The notes: a model not told the origin generated them from the sequence alone. A DNA stretch of 34,336 nucleotides from Acididesulfobacillus acetoxydans (GCF_900016645.1 NZ_CDGJ01000122.1); one strand, 5' to 3'. Shown: positions 23,078 through 31,507, counted from the stretch's first letter. Program-made: numbers and translations.

Positions 23078-23240
23078 TCAATGCAGCCTATCGACGCGGC
23101 GTATCGATGATGAGAATGGATGCAGAGCAGCGAGATGACGTATCGACATAGCGTATGGACGTAAACAGTATCGAGACAAGATATCGGTGTAACATATGGA
23201 TGTAATGCGTTGACGCAGTGCATGATGGGAGTAACGGAGG
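23078..23240 (+). repeat. Degenerate 13-15-bp repeats upstream of rph
   Basis: Units beginning ATCGA or ATGGA recur every 11-15 bp (for example GTATCGACATAGC, GTATGGACGTAAACA, GTATCGAGACAAGAT, ATCGGTGTAACAT, ATGGATGTAATGCG). Register is much looser than in the other arrays. The spacer 22942-23338 holds no gene I can support. Confidence 0.6.
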
Positions 23241-23338
23241 GTAGACATACCGGACTTTTGCCGGGGAGAGAGAGGGTATTGATGGCTTGCTCTCCGTAAA
23301 GGACGGCTTGAACACGGTTACAGAAGCGAGGTTATTAC

Positions 23339-24061
23339 ATGCGGCGTTTTGACGGACGGGCTTTTGACGAAATGCGCCCGGTGAAAATCACCCGGAACTT
23401 TACTAACATGCCGGAAGGCTCGGTGCTCATTGAAGTGGGGCAGACGAGAGTCCTCTGCACGGCCAGTGTGGAGGAAAAAGTCCCGCTCTTTCAAAAAGGG
23501 TCAGGAAAAGGTTGGATAACCGCGGAATATTCCATGCTTCCCCGGGCAACCCAAACCCGGACGCCACGGGAAGCGACCAGGGGGAAGCTCAGTGGCCGCA
23601 CGATGGAAATCCAACGCCTGATCGGCCGGGCCTTGCGCTCGGTGGTTGAACTGAAGAAACTGGGGGAGCGCACGATCTGGCTGGACTGTGATGTGCTCCA
23701 GGCGGACGGGGGGACGAGGACAGCGTCGATCACCGGCGCGTACGTCGCTCTGGTCGATGCGGTGCAAGTCCTCCTCAGCAAAGGGTTGCTGAAAGAAAAC
23801 CCCATCCGGGATTCTCTGGCGGCTGTGTCAGTGGGAAAGGTGCGGGGGGAAGCGGTGTTGGATCTGGCCTATGAGGAGGATTCTCAGGCTGAGGTGGACA
23901 TGAATGTGGTCATGACCGGAACGGGGAAATTTGTCGAGATACAGGGGACAGCGGAGGATGCGCCCTTCGATCGGGAGGAGTTAGAATGGTTCCTCCTCTT
24001 GGCGGAGAAAGGAATTAAAGAGCTGATAGAAATGGAAAAAGCCGCTTTAGGTTCGGAGTAG
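23339..24061 (+). CDS. rph: Ribonuclease PH
   Basis: The 240-residue phosphorolytic 3'-5' exoribonuclease trims tRNA 3' ends. The N-terminus RRFDGRAFDEMRPVKITRNFTNMPEGSVLIEVGQTRVLCTASVEE is diagnostic in its parts RPVKITRNF and GQTRVLCTASVEE. GWITAEYSMLPRATQTR, RLIGRALRSVV, LDCDVLQADGGTRTASITGAYVAL and EDSQAEVDMNVVMTGTGKFVEIQGTAE complete the RNase PH fold, each shown here as short family words. Length is normal. ATG 23339 has GCGAGG seven bases upstream. rdgB follows on the same strand 80 bases later, a common Bacillota pairing, and three tRNA genes come next. Confidence 0.97.
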   Translation: MRRFDGRAFDEMRPVKITRNFTNMPEGSVLIEVGQTRVLCTASVEEKVPLFQKGSGKGWITAEYSMLPRATQTRTPREATRGKLSGRTMEIQRLIGRALRSVVELKKLGERTIWLDCDVLQADGGTRTASITGAYVALVDAVQVLLSKGLLKENPIRDSLAAVSVGKVRGEAVLDLAYEEDSQAEVDMNVVMTGTGKFVEIQGTAEDAPFDREELEWFLLLAEKGIKELIEMEKAALGSE

Positions 24062-24141
24062 GGAGTGGTGACCCCGAAGGTTAGAACATGGAAGGGGGAA
24101 AACGGTCTTTCTTTTCCGACGGAAGCCGGGAGTATTAGGCC

Positions 24142-24759
24142 GTGATGATGATGAAGTTTTTGCTGGCGACTTCAAACCAGGGAAAAGTGAAGGAACTGCA
24201 GGATTTATTGGCGGATGAGGAGATTGAGGTCCTTTCTCTCCAGGATATTGAGGGTTGGCAGGAAGTGGCGGAAACCGGGAAAACATTTGCCGAAAATGCG
24301 GCGATCAAAGCGCGGGCGGCGGCGGAAAAGACCGGGTTGATCTCATTGGCGGACGACTCCGGCCTGGAAGCGGATGCTTTGGCAGGTGCTCCCGGAGTTC
24401 ATTCGGCCCGTTTCGCCGGTGAACCGAAAGACGATGAAGCCAATATTGACAAGCTCCTGAAACTCTTGGACGATGTTCCGGATGAAGCGCGCACAGCCCG
24501 CTTCCGTTGCTCTTTGGCTGTGGTTACACCCAGCGGGGAGGAATACACCACCGAGGGTATGGTAGAGGGAAGAATCCTGCGCCAGAGGCGGGGAAAAGGC
24601 GGGTTTGGCTATGACTCCGTTTTCTATGTGCCGGATTTTGGCCGGACCATGGCGGAGCTGAGCGTGGCCCAGAAGAATAAACTGAGCCATCGCGCGCAGG
24701 CCTTTCATAAAGCCCTTCCCATTTTGAGGGAGTTAAAACAGCGATCGGCAGGCGGCTGA
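24142..24759 (+). CDS. rdgB: dITP/XTP pyrophosphatase (non-canonical purine NTP pyrophosphatase)
   Basis: The 205-residue HAM1/RdgB enzyme hydrolyses dITP, XTP and related damaged nucleotides to monophosphates. Motifs are LLATSNQGKVKEL (substrate binding), TFAENAAIKARAAA, LADDSGLEADALAGAPGVHSARFAG with the metal-binding Asp pair, GKGGFGYDSVFYVPD and AELSVAQKNKLSHRAQA. Starts GTG 24142 and ATG 24145, 24148 or 24151 are all in frame; GTG 24142 is chosen because GGGAG lies 9 bases upstream, but ATG 24145 is equally possible. It probably shares a transcript with rph. Confidence 0.96.
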   Translation: MMMMKFLLATSNQGKVKELQDLLADEEIEVLSLQDIEGWQEVAETGKTFAENAAIKARAAAEKTGLISLADDSGLEADALAGAPGVHSARFAGEPKDDEANIDKLLKLLDDVPDEARTARFRCSLAVVTPSGEEYTTEGMVEGRILRQRRGKGGFGYDSVFYVPDFGRTMAELSVAQKNKLSHRAQAFHKALPILRELKQRSAGG

Positions 24760-24778
24760 AACGGTTAAAAATCATTTC

Positions 24779-24807
24779 TTGACGAACTTATTCCGGTGAG
24801 ATATACT
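24779..24807 (+). promoter_or_regulatory. Promoter of the tRNA cluster
   Basis: TTGACG (24779-24784), a 17-base spacer and TATACT (24802-24807) form a near-consensus housekeeping promoter 16 bases before tRNA-Pro. Confidence 0.88.
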
Positions 24808-24823
24808 AGACTATGTCACTGAA

Positions 24824-24901
24824 CGGGGCATAGCGCAGTTTGGCTAGCGCGCCTGCCTTGGGAGCAGGAGGTCGGGGGTTCAAATCCCTCTGCCCCGACC
24901 A
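24824..24901 (+). tRNA. tRNA-Pro (anticodon UGG)
   Basis: The acceptor arms CGGGGCA (24824-24830) and TGCCCCG (24891-24897) pair fully. Anticodon stem CCTGC/GCAGG holds the loop CTTGGGA with TGG at 24859-24861. The T arm is GGGGG-TTCAAAT-CCCTC. The CCA end (24899-24901) is encoded. Confidence 0.97.
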
Positions 24902-24993
24902 GAAAAGAAGTCATAGGCCGGAAGTCAGAGGCTGGAAAACGGATGTCGCACAAGGCTTCCTCTTACGTCTATCCCCGGCGGAGACCGTTGTTT

Positions 24994-25070
24994 GCGCCTG
25001 TAGCTCAGTTGGATAGAGCATCTGCCTTCTAAGCAGGTTGTCGGGAGTTCGAATCTCTCCAGGCGCGCCA
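24994..25070 (+). tRNA. tRNA-Arg (anticodon UCU)
   Basis: Acceptor arms GCGCCTG (24994-25000) and CAGGCGC (25060-25066) pair. Anticodon loop CTTCTAA carries TCT. D arm TAGCTCAGTTGGATAGAGCA and T loop TTCGAAT are standard. CCA is encoded at 25068-25070. Confidence 0.97.
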
Positions 25071-25099
25071 CACAGTTCAGGACGGATTCAACTGCATAT

Positions 25100-25176
25100 G
25101 GTGGATGTGGTGAAGTGGTTAACACACCGGATTGTGGCTCCGGCATTCGAGGGTTCGACCCCCTTCATCCACCCCA
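25100..25176 (+). tRNA. tRNA-His (anticodon GUG)
   Basis: Acceptor arms GTGGATG (25101-25107) and CATCCAC (25166-25172) pair. The extra G-1 at 25100 pairs with discriminator C 25173, the tRNA-His identity element. Anticodon loop TTGTGGC carries GTG. CCA is encoded at 25174-25176. Confidence 0.97.
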
Positions 25177-25187
25177 ATACGTAAGAA

Positions 25188-25219
25188 AAGCGTCAGGAGT
25201 AGGTTCCTGACGCTTGTTT
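25188..25219 (+). terminator. Rho-independent terminator of the tRNA cluster
   Basis: A perfect 11-bp stem (AAGCGTCAGGA at 25188-25198, TCCTGACGCTT at 25205-25215, loop GTAGGT) is followed by GTTTG. It lies 11 bases after tRNA-His. Confidence 0.85.
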
Positions 25220-25300
25220 GCTGGATGGTTTTAACTTCTTCAGCCGAGACAATCCGAAATTGTTGGAAGTGCCGGCGCACGGAGAGTTCAAAAAATACGG

Positions 25301-26188
25301 TTAAATATCTGCTTCTTCCGTCAAAGGGAAGGGAAAACTCAGCTCGCCGCCGAACCTTTGGCTGCGGATATTGGCTTCGCGCTCCAAGTAACGCAGGATG
25401 ACGTTTTTGAGATCCAGAACCTCGTCCATCTCATAGTAACCGATCTTTCCGCAAATGAAGCGGACCGCTTTGAGAGCGCCCAGGGCGAAGGCGGTGCGGG
25501 CAAAGGCCTCGTGAGTGATCTCGATCTTGTCGAATTCGCCCGCCAGCACGACACTGTGCCGGCCGATGATCCCTCCGGCTCTGATGGCGTGAATGGGCAC
25601 TTCCCGGTGATCCAACTCGTGGAGATTCACGCCGGTGCCGGAACGGCCTTTGAGAACCTCATTGGCAATTTTGACCGCTGTCCCGGAAGGGGCGTCTTTC
25701 TTTTGCTTAAAATGCGATTCGACGATCGTGCAATCATAGCCATCCAAGATACTCGCCGTTAGGTTAGTCAGGACCATCAGCACGTTAACCCCCAGTGTTA
25801 TGTTGGGGGCGGAGATGATTCCGGTGCGGTATTTCCGGGTAATGTACATAAGTTTGCGCTGTTGTAGTTCGCTGAATCCGGTTGTCCCGACGACTAAGGG
25901 AATTCGCAGACGACCCAAGATTTCGGCATGATCCAAGGTGGATTCGGGATTTGTGAAGTCAATAGCAACATCCGGGCGCGAGTTTTCCAATTGTTCCGCT
26001 AAGTTGAGGCTGCTTTTCATGATGATCCCTGTGTCATTCCCGTTCAAAATGCTGCCTAAGTCTTTACCGGGCTTATCGCTGTAAGGACTGCAAACCGCCA
26101 TGGTGAGTGTCAGATCTTGTTGCTGCAGAAGGACCCGGGCAATTTCTTTGCCGGTTCGGCCAAGACCGATTAAACAGACCTTGATCAT
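25301..26188 (-). CDS. dapB: 4-hydroxy-tetrahydrodipicolinate reductase-like protein
   Basis: The 295-residue protein fits DapB, which reduces hydroxy-tetrahydrodipicolinate with NAD(P)H in lysine and diaminopimelate synthesis. The Rossmann motif is IGLGRTG (~7-13), then VAIDFTNPE, GTTGFS (101-106) and the substrate motif ESHFKQKKDAPSGTA. In E. coli numbering His159 and Lys163 are kept but His160 is Phe. The C-terminal ITHEAFARTAFALGALKAVRF is typical, followed by an extension of ~40 residues that makes it longer than the usual ~270. ATG 26188 follows GGAGGTG; the frame runs further upstream to 26392 across the promoter, so longer starts are rejected. Confidence 0.85.
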   Translation of the reverse strand: MIKVCLIGLGRTGKEIARVLLQQQDLTLTMAVCSPYSDKPGKDLGSILNGNDTGIIMKSSLNLAEQLENSRPDVAIDFTNPESTLDHAEILGRLRIPLVVGTTGFSELQQRKLMYITRKYRTGIISAPNITLGVNVLMVLTNLTASILDGYDCTIVESHFKQKKDAPSGTAVKIANEVLKGRSGTGVNLHELDHREVPIHAIRAGGIIGRHSVVLAGEFDKIEITHEAFARTAFALGALKAVRFICGKIGYYEMDEVLDLKNVILRYLEREANIRSQRFGGELSFPFPLTEEADI

Positions 26189-26233
26189 GCGAGAGCACCT
26201 CCAAGATTTAGAGCTAACATAAGTTACAACTTT

Positions 26234-26262
26234 ATTATACGATGGGAGTTGTCGGATGTCAA
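26234..26262 (-). promoter_or_regulatory. Perfect-consensus promoter for dapB
   Basis: On the minus strand TTGACA (26257-26262), a 17-base spacer and TATAAT (26234-26239) match the housekeeping consensus at all 12 positions. The leader is ~40 bases, too short for a lysine riboswitch. Confidence 0.96.
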
Positions 26263-26358
26263 GAGGGCTCGCTGTAACTGCTGCACTGGGAGCGGAAGCG
26301 GGTTCCGGGTATGTTCGGTAACTTTTTAACCCCTCGCAGTCACGAACTTCTGCCGAAC

Positions 26359-26387
26359 TTGACTTGGGGCTTTTGATTGGGCATACT
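26359..26387 (+). promoter_or_regulatory. Promoter for the IclR-type regulator gene
   Basis: TTGACT (26359-26364), a 17-base spacer and CATACT (26382-26387) lie 37 bases before the TTG start. The region is divergent from the dapB promoter. Confidence 0.75.
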
Positions 26388-26424
26388 AGCAATAGTCGAG
26401 GAAGTCAATTAGGGGGCAAAATTT

Positions 26425-27189
26425 TTGGCGGAGAAAAATGTCCAAACCTTAGAACGTTCTTTAGATGTCCTGGAAGTTTTAGCCCAGGCCGAAGGTGCCT
26501 TGGGTGTGACGGAAATAGGCAACCGGGTTAGTTTGCATAAGAGCACGGTGTACAGGATTTTGCAGACCTTGGCTCACCGCGGCTATGTCGAAAGGGAAAG
26601 AGATGGGGATCGTTACTATCTGGGGATCAAAATCGTGGAGTTAGGCATCCGTTTTTTTGACGATCTTCAGATACGTAAGGTGTCTGAGCCCTACCTGAGC
26701 GATTTGGCCAATATGTTTGATGAAGTTGTTCATCTCGTACTTTTTGACCAGGGGGAAATTGTCTATCTGGACAAGATTGAGAGTTCCCAGATCATCGGGA
26801 TGCGTTCCCGGGTAGGGAGAAGGGCCCCCATGCACTGTACGGCCGCGGGCAAGGCTATCCTTTCCACCCTGTCGGAAGATGAAGTGCGCCAGATCCTGAA
26901 AGTGAAAGGGATGCCCAGGTTGACGCACAATACAAAGACGGACATCCGGGAGCTTCTGGAGGAATTTCCGGAAATCCGCCGGACCAAGGTGGCAAGAGAT
27001 AATGAGGAAAACGATTTGGGCATCACTTGTCTCGGTACTCCCGTCCTGGACTATTCGGGCCGGGCAATCGGCGGGGTGAGTGTATCCGGACCATCGATCC
27101 GGATGAAGGAGAAGGGACCGGACAGAATCAGCGCCGAACTGCGCCGGGTGGGCGAGGAAATTTCCTCTCAGTTGGGTTATAGGTGCTAA
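26425..27189 (+). CDS. IclR-family transcriptional regulator
   Basis: The 254-residue protein has the IclR winged helix at ~8-65 (TLERSLDVLEVLAQAEGALGVTEIGNRVSLHKSTVYRILQTLAHRGYVER, of which SLHKSTVYRILQTL is the recognition part). The effector domain covers ~75-250, with MRSRVGRRAPMHCTAAGKAILS and GITCLGTPVLDYSGRAIGGVSVSGP. TTG 26425 is the start, with AGGGGG eight bases upstream. It lies directly before the glcF-glcE-glcD-type operon and most likely regulates it in response to a hydroxyacid or related metabolite; the ligand cannot be read from sequence. Confidence 0.94.
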   Translation: MAEKNVQTLERSLDVLEVLAQAEGALGVTEIGNRVSLHKSTVYRILQTLAHRGYVERERDGDRYYLGIKIVELGIRFFDDLQIRKVSEPYLSDLANMFDEVVHLVLFDQGEIVYLDKIESSQIIGMRSRVGRRAPMHCTAAGKAILSTLSEDEVRQILKVKGMPRLTHNTKTDIRELLEEFPEIRRTKVARDNEENDLGITCLGTPVLDYSGRAIGGVSVSGPSIRMKEKGPDRISAELRRVGEEISSQLGYRC

Positions 27190-27226
27190 TGGGACAAAAA
27201 AATCGTCCTATTTAGCTGTTGGAATG

Positions 27227-27254
27227 TTCAAAATCTGTACTCTTGTGCTATAAT
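27227..27254 (+). promoter_or_regulatory. Extended -10 promoter for the glcFED-type operon
   Basis: TGCTATAAT (TATAAT at 27249-27254) with TTCAAA at 27227-27232, spacer 16. The transcript would have a leader of about 260 bases. Within that leader GGAAC/GTTCC can pair, but I recognise no riboswitch. Confidence 0.75.
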
Positions 27255-27441
27255 GAGACGAGAGAGGGTGTCTTTTGACCAACTGGCAAGGCCACCATAC
27301 CACCTCGCTGTCAACCGTCCCGAATAGCTTGAGGCGATAGATCGTGCCAAAAAGGTATGAGTGTTTTTCAGGAACACAAGGTTCCTTCCCCGCGGTCGGC
27401 GCCGGGGGCGTGGTCTTGCGGATCACGGTTTCGCTCTGAAA

Positions 27442-27480
27442 TGTATGGGTTGAAAGTTTTCTGTATGGGGTTGAAAGTTT
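27442..27480 (+). repeat. 18-19-bp direct repeat in the glcF leader
   Basis: TGTATGGGTTGAAAGTTT (27442-27459) is repeated as TGTATGGGGTTGAAAGTTT (27462-27480), differing by one inserted G. The copies are 20 bp apart, about two helical turns, and 41 bases before the start codon. Possibly a binding site pair; function unknown. Confidence 0.7.
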
Positions 27481-27520
27481 GACGCCCGGTGTTAGAGGCG
27501 GTGCAAAGGAGGAGATATGA

Positions 27521-28768
27521 GTGGGGGTTTTAAATGATGTTTACGAGATGCTCAACACTTGCAACAAATGCGGATTTTGCTTAACGGCTTGCAAGACTTA
27601 CAAAACCGATTTACGGGAGCCGCTGAGTCCGAGGGGCCGGATTCAGCTGATTAAGAAGCTGGTGGACGGTGTCATTGAACCGGATCAGGATTATGAAGAC
27701 GCTATCAACAGTTGTTTGTTGTGTGGGGAATGTGCGGTGGCTTGTCCCAGCGGAGTTAAAGGAAATGAACTGGTTTTGGCCGCCCGTCGTGATTTAAAAC
27801 TGAGGCACGGGATTAAACCCTTTGCCAAGTCGTTTGCGTTGAAGACGTTGGCCAGTCCCTCTCGTTTGGAACATGGTTTTAACTTTTTTAAAGGGGTCGG
27901 CAAAGGGCTTTTAAAGCGGATTGACGGATTGGATTATTTTCGCGGGGTTGATATCCGGAATATGCCGGCAGCCGAAAAGCCATTTTTGGAACAGGTGCCC
28001 GAGCAAATCACAGTCGGTGATCCGCAAAAGAAGGTCGCTTTTTTCGTGGGCTGTTTTCTCAACCATTCCTTGGATGGTACGGCTCATTCCGTTGTCAAAG
28101 TTTTGACCAAGAACAATTGCGATGTGATTATTCCTAAGGACCAGGTGTGCTGCGGTTTACCGCAATATGCCTATGGGGATTTTGAAAGTGCTAAAGCCAA
28201 TGCGCGCAAGACGATCGAATCATTTCTTGATCGTAAGCCGGATGCCGTGTTGACTGCGTGTGCCTCCTGCGGTTCGATGCTGCGCGATGAATATCTGAAA
28301 CTTTTTGCCGACGAACCGGGGTATCTGCCCAGGGTTAAGGAGTTTTGCGCCAAGGTCTTTGAATTCTCCGAGTTTGTCGAAGACCAGATCAAATTGGATG
28401 AAAGCAAGCTCAAGGCTCACACTCCGGTTAAAGTCACGTACCATGACCCGTGCCATATGGCCCGCCACCTGAAAATCACCTCTCAACCCCGTCAGGTCTT
28501 AAAGAGCATCCCCCGGCTTCAGTTTGTGGAGATGAATGAAGCGAACCGCTGCTGCGGTGCTTCCGGCTTGGTGCAGGCCTTCTATCATCAACTGTCGACC
28601 GATATCACCCGGCAGAAGACCCAGAATATCGTGGACAGCGGGGCGGAGGTAGTCGCCACCAGCTGCCCGGCCTGCATGCTGAGGATTCAGGGGGGACTGA
28701 ATTTCGCGGGCAAGCAGCAGACTGTGGTGCACGTGGCCGATCTGTTGGCCAAGGCTTATGAGGACTAA
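27521..28768 (+). CDS. glcF: GlcF-like iron-sulfur subunit of a D-2-hydroxyacid (glycolate/lactate) dehydrogenase
   Basis: The 415-residue protein has two ferredoxin-type [4Fe-4S] motifs, Cys14-17-20-24 (CNKCGFCLTAC) and Cys65-68-71-75 (CLLCGECAVAC). Two CCG domains follow: FVGCFLNHSLD with QVCCGLPQYAYGD, and YHDPCHMARHL with NRCCGASGLVQ. This is the GlcF architecture for passing electrons from the flavoprotein subunits. AAAGGAGGAG lies eight bases upstream of GTG 27521. An ATG at 27517 opens only a six-codon frame that overlaps the start. It is first in an operon with the two flavin-binding subunits, the reverse of the E. coli glcDEF order. Confidence 0.92.
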   Translation: MGVLNDVYEMLNTCNKCGFCLTACKTYKTDLREPLSPRGRIQLIKKLVDGVIEPDQDYEDAINSCLLCGECAVACPSGVKGNELVLAARRDLKLRHGIKPFAKSFALKTLASPSRLEHGFNFFKGVGKGLLKRIDGLDYFRGVDIRNMPAAEKPFLEQVPEQITVGDPQKKVAFFVGCFLNHSLDGTAHSVVKVLTKNNCDVIIPKDQVCCGLPQYAYGDFESAKANARKTIESFLDRKPDAVLTACASCGSMLRDEYLKLFADEPGYLPRVKEFCAKVFEFSEFVEDQIKLDESKLKAHTPVKVTYHDPCHMARHLKITSQPRQVLKSIPRLQFVEMNEANRCCGASGLVQAFYHQLSTDITRQKTQNIVDSGAEVVATSCPACMLRIQGGLNFAGKQQTVVHVADLLAKAYED

Positions 28769-28797
28769 GCGGTTATTAGAGTGGAGGGCGGGTAGTA

Positions 28798-30099
28798 ATG
28801 AGCAATGAGACAGTGAACAGAATCAAAGGCTTAGTGGGCGAGGGGAATGTCGTCGACTCCCCCTCCGCGATGGCCCGATATTTGAAGGGCCAGGGCCGGC
28901 CGCTGGCCGTGGCGATGCCCGGCAATACGGCTGAAGTGGCGGAAATTGTCAAACTGGCCAATGAGGAGGGCCTGAAAATTGCGGTCGGCGGCCGGGTTGT
29001 GGAGAGTAGGGGATTAGACGGCGGGTTGGCCTTGGTTATGTCCAGAATGAACCAAGTTCTGGAGATAGACCATGCCAATCTGACGGCCACGGTTCAGCCC
29101 GGCTTAGCTCATACCGAGTTCAGCCGGATCTTGGCAGAGCAAAATTTGGTCTTCCCGCCGGAACCTAATGTGCCCAAGACCGGTTCTGTGGGCGGATGTT
29201 TTGCGCTGGGGGAGGCGGATTCTCAGGCTTTTCAATATATGCCGGTCCGGACTTATCTTCTGGGTTACGAAATGGTGCTTCCCAATGGGGATATTCTGGA
29301 GGTCGGCAATAAATGCATCAAGAACGTTTCGGGTTATGACCTGATCCATTTTGCGGTTGGCAGCCGAGGGACTCTGGGAATTTTTACGCGGCTTCTGGTG
29401 AAACTGCTTCCCCCTCCCGCCGTCAAAATGGCACTGGTGGCGGATTTTGCCTCCCTGCCCAAGGCTTGTCAGGCCATGGCGACCCTGATTAGGCGCCGTA
29501 TTTTTCCGACTCGCTTAAATCTCCTCAACCCGGCCTTGGCTGCCGGGATCGATCCGGGGAGCAAAGGAAACCTGGTTATGGTCGATCTAACGGGATTCAA
29601 AAACTCAACCGAACTTTTGGCTGAAGAGATTGCCGGTATTTTTCACTTGGCCGGTAGCAGTGAGGTGCAAGCCGTTAAGGAAGCGGAGGGTTACGCCAAG
29701 CTGTGGCAGGGCTGGCTGGACTTGCGCGGAGAACTGAACACGACCTGGGCTGAGCGGGTAATAGATTTCAATGTCGGCCCCATGAAACTTGCGGCGGCCC
29801 TGCAGGCCCTGACGGAAATAACCGGGGATCTCGGCGCCTATCCGGGTCTGGTCGCGGAAGGGCTTTTGGGTCGCGTCCGCTTGCTTCTGCCGGCTGCGGG
29901 AGAGAGGGAGGAGATGGCCGTCAAGGTCAATGCCCTGGCTATGTCCTTCGGCGGTAATGTATCCGGGAACTTCGGCAGTAAGCTGGTTTGCCGGGCTTAC
30001 AATGATGCGGAAATGTGGGAAGGTATTGAATCTCTCTTAGGGCAGATCCGGCGGCAGTTTGATCCGAAGGGGATTCTGGCGCCGGGGGTAAGCTTGTAG
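28798..30099 (+). CDS. glcE: GlcE-like FAD-binding subunit
   Basis: The 433-residue protein has the PCMH-type FAD-binding fold: MPGNTAEVAEIVKLANEEGLKIAVGGR, then LVMSRMNQVLEIDHANLTATVQPGLAHTEFS and GGCFALGEADSQAFQYMPVRTYLLGYEMVLPNGDIL with IKNVSGYDLIHFAVGSRGTLGIFT; each phrase is a family block. The C-terminus ends RRQFDPKGILAPG, as in GlcE/GlcD-type proteins. It is paralogous to the downstream GlcD-like protein but less conserved in the FAD loop (VGGRVVESRG instead of PRGAGTNLSGG), as expected for the accessory subunit. ATG 28798 lies 29 bases after glcF and is preceded by GAGGGCGGG. Confidence 0.85.
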   Translation: MSNETVNRIKGLVGEGNVVDSPSAMARYLKGQGRPLAVAMPGNTAEVAEIVKLANEEGLKIAVGGRVVESRGLDGGLALVMSRMNQVLEIDHANLTATVQPGLAHTEFSRILAEQNLVFPPEPNVPKTGSVGGCFALGEADSQAFQYMPVRTYLLGYEMVLPNGDILEVGNKCIKNVSGYDLIHFAVGSRGTLGIFTRLLVKLLPPPAVKMALVADFASLPKACQAMATLIRRRIFPTRLNLLNPALAAGIDPGSKGNLVMVDLTGFKNSTELLAEEIAGIFHLAGSSEVQAVKEAEGYAKLWQGWLDLRGELNTTWAERVIDFNVGPMKLAAALQALTEITGDLGAYPGLVAEGLLGRVRLLLPAAGEREEMAVKVNALAMSFGGNVSGNFGSKLVCRAYNDAEMWEGIESLLGQIRRQFDPKGILAPGVSL

Positions 30100-30127
30100 A
30101 CCGGAGGAGAAAGGAGGGTACGTTTTT

Positions 30128-31507
30128 ATGACCGAGAAGGATGTTGTCGAGCGATTAGAAGAGATCGTAGGGAAAAAGAATGTCCAGGCGGATAAAATAG
30201 GGCTGACGTCCTATGGCTATGATGCCACCTTGCTTTCGGGTGTGGGCATGGCTACGGTTTTCCCCTTGTCAACCGAACACGTGGTCAAATTGGTCAAGCT
30301 GGCTAACGAGGCCGGCTTCACTTTGATCCCGCGCGGCGCCGGTACGAACCTGAGCGGGGGTACGATTCCGGACGGGCGTTGTGTGACGGTTAATTTCAGC
30401 CGCATGAAAAAAATCCTCGATATTGACACCGAAAATTTTGTGGCAGTCGTGGAACCCGGCCTGGTCAACTTCGACCTCCAGGCGGAGCTGGAAAAGAAAG
30501 GGTTCTACTATCCGCCGGATCCGGCCAGTTATAAAGCGACTACTCTGGGAGGTAATCTGGCCGAATGTTCGGGCGGTCCGCGCTGTTTTAAGTACGGTGT
30601 GACCAGGGATTACATCCTGGGTCTGGAAGTGGTCTTGCCTGACGGGAAGGTCATTCAAACCGGAGGACGAAACTTCAACAGTGAGCCGGGCTATGATCTG
30701 ACCCGGATCCTGGTTGGCTCGGAAGGAACCCTGGCCTTGCTCACCAAGATTTTCTTGCGTATCCTGCCCCTGCCGGCCGCCAAGAAGACGATGCTGGCCA
30801 TTTACAACCAGGTGGAAGATGCTTCTCAGACCGTGTCGGATATCGTGGCCGCGGGCATCGTGCCGACGACTTTGGAGATGATGGACAACCTCCTGATCAA
30901 CACGGCCGAGGATGCCACCGGGGCCGGGCTGCCGCGGGATGCCGGCGCCCTGCTCATTATCGAAATCGACGGACACCCGGAGGATATGGACGAGCAGGTG
31001 GAGACGATTGCCGGGATTTGTAAGAAAGCCCGGGTGCGCGAGTTTAAGATGGCCCGGACGGCGGCCGAGGTTGACCAACTCTGGCTGGCGCGTCGGGTCG
31101 TGATCGGCTCCGTGGCCCGCCGCCGTCCCTCCTATTCCCTGCAGGATATTACGGTTCCGCGCAGCATGTTTCCGAATATGGTGAGCGGGATTTTGCAAAT
31201 CGCCAAGGAGCGCAACCTGGAAGTGGGGATTCTGGCCCATGCCGGCGACGGTAACATGCACCCCCTGGTCCTCTTTGACCAGCGCATTGAAGAGGAAGTG
31301 GAGCGCGTGCACTTAGCGGAAAAGGATATTTGCGCGCTCGCCTTGGAGTTGGGAGGAACGTTGAGCGGGGAGCACGGCATCGGCTTGCTGAAGAAAAAGT
31401 ATCTTACGTTAGAGTTTTCACCGGTGGCCATGGCTTGTTTTGCCAAGATCAAGAACAGTTTTGATCCTCGGCACCTATTGAATCCGGGTAAGATCATGAA
31501 TTTGTAG
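30128..31507 (+). CDS. glcD: GlcD-like FAD-linked D-2-hydroxyacid dehydrogenase (glycolate/D-lactate)
   Basis: The 459-residue catalytic flavoprotein oxidises a D-2-hydroxyacid such as D-lactate or glycolate. The FAD-binding half shows STEHVVKLVKLANEAG, PRGAGTNLSGG, VEPGLVNFDLQ, ATLGGNLAECSGGPRCFKYG and YDLTRILVGSEGTLALLT. The C-terminal half has VGILAHAGDGNMHP, with the conserved HAGDGNxH, and SGEHGIGLLKKKYL, then FDPRHLLNPGKI. AAAGGAGGG is ten bases upstream of ATG 30128. It is third in the operon. Substrate choice between lactate and glycolate cannot be settled. An electron-transferring flavoprotein pair, often found with such enzymes in anaerobes, is not adjacent. Confidence 0.94.
   Translation: MTEKDVVERLEEIVGKKNVQADKIGLTSYGYDATLLSGVGMATVFPLSTEHVVKLVKLANEAGFTLIPRGAGTNLSGGTIPDGRCVTVNFSRMKKILDIDTENFVAVVEPGLVNFDLQAELEKKGFYYPPDPASYKATTLGGNLAECSGGPRCFKYGVTRDYILGLEVVLPDGKVIQTGGRNFNSEPGYDLTRILVGSEGTLALLTKIFLRILPLPAAKKTMLAIYNQVEDASQTVSDIVAAGIVPTTLEMMDNLLINTAEDATGAGLPRDAGALLIIEIDGHPEDMDEQVETIAGICKKARVREFKMARTAAEVDQLWLARRVVIGSVARRRPSYSLQDITVPRSMFPNMVSGILQIAKERNLEVGILAHAGDGNMHPLVLFDQRIEEEVERVHLAEKDICALALELGGTLSGEHGIGLLKKKYLTLEFSPVAMACFAKIKNSFDPRHLLNPGKIMNL

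Noticed and set aside
27260..27440. Known riboswitch in the glcF leader
   Set aside because: Some short hairpins are possible but none of the conserved cores I know (glycine, SAM, TPP, lysine, cyclic di-GMP) can be recognised.
30269..31312. Long minus-strand open frame (347 codons)
   Set aside because: Antisense shadow of the glcD-type gene, with His/Gly/Arg-rich composition typical of such shadows.
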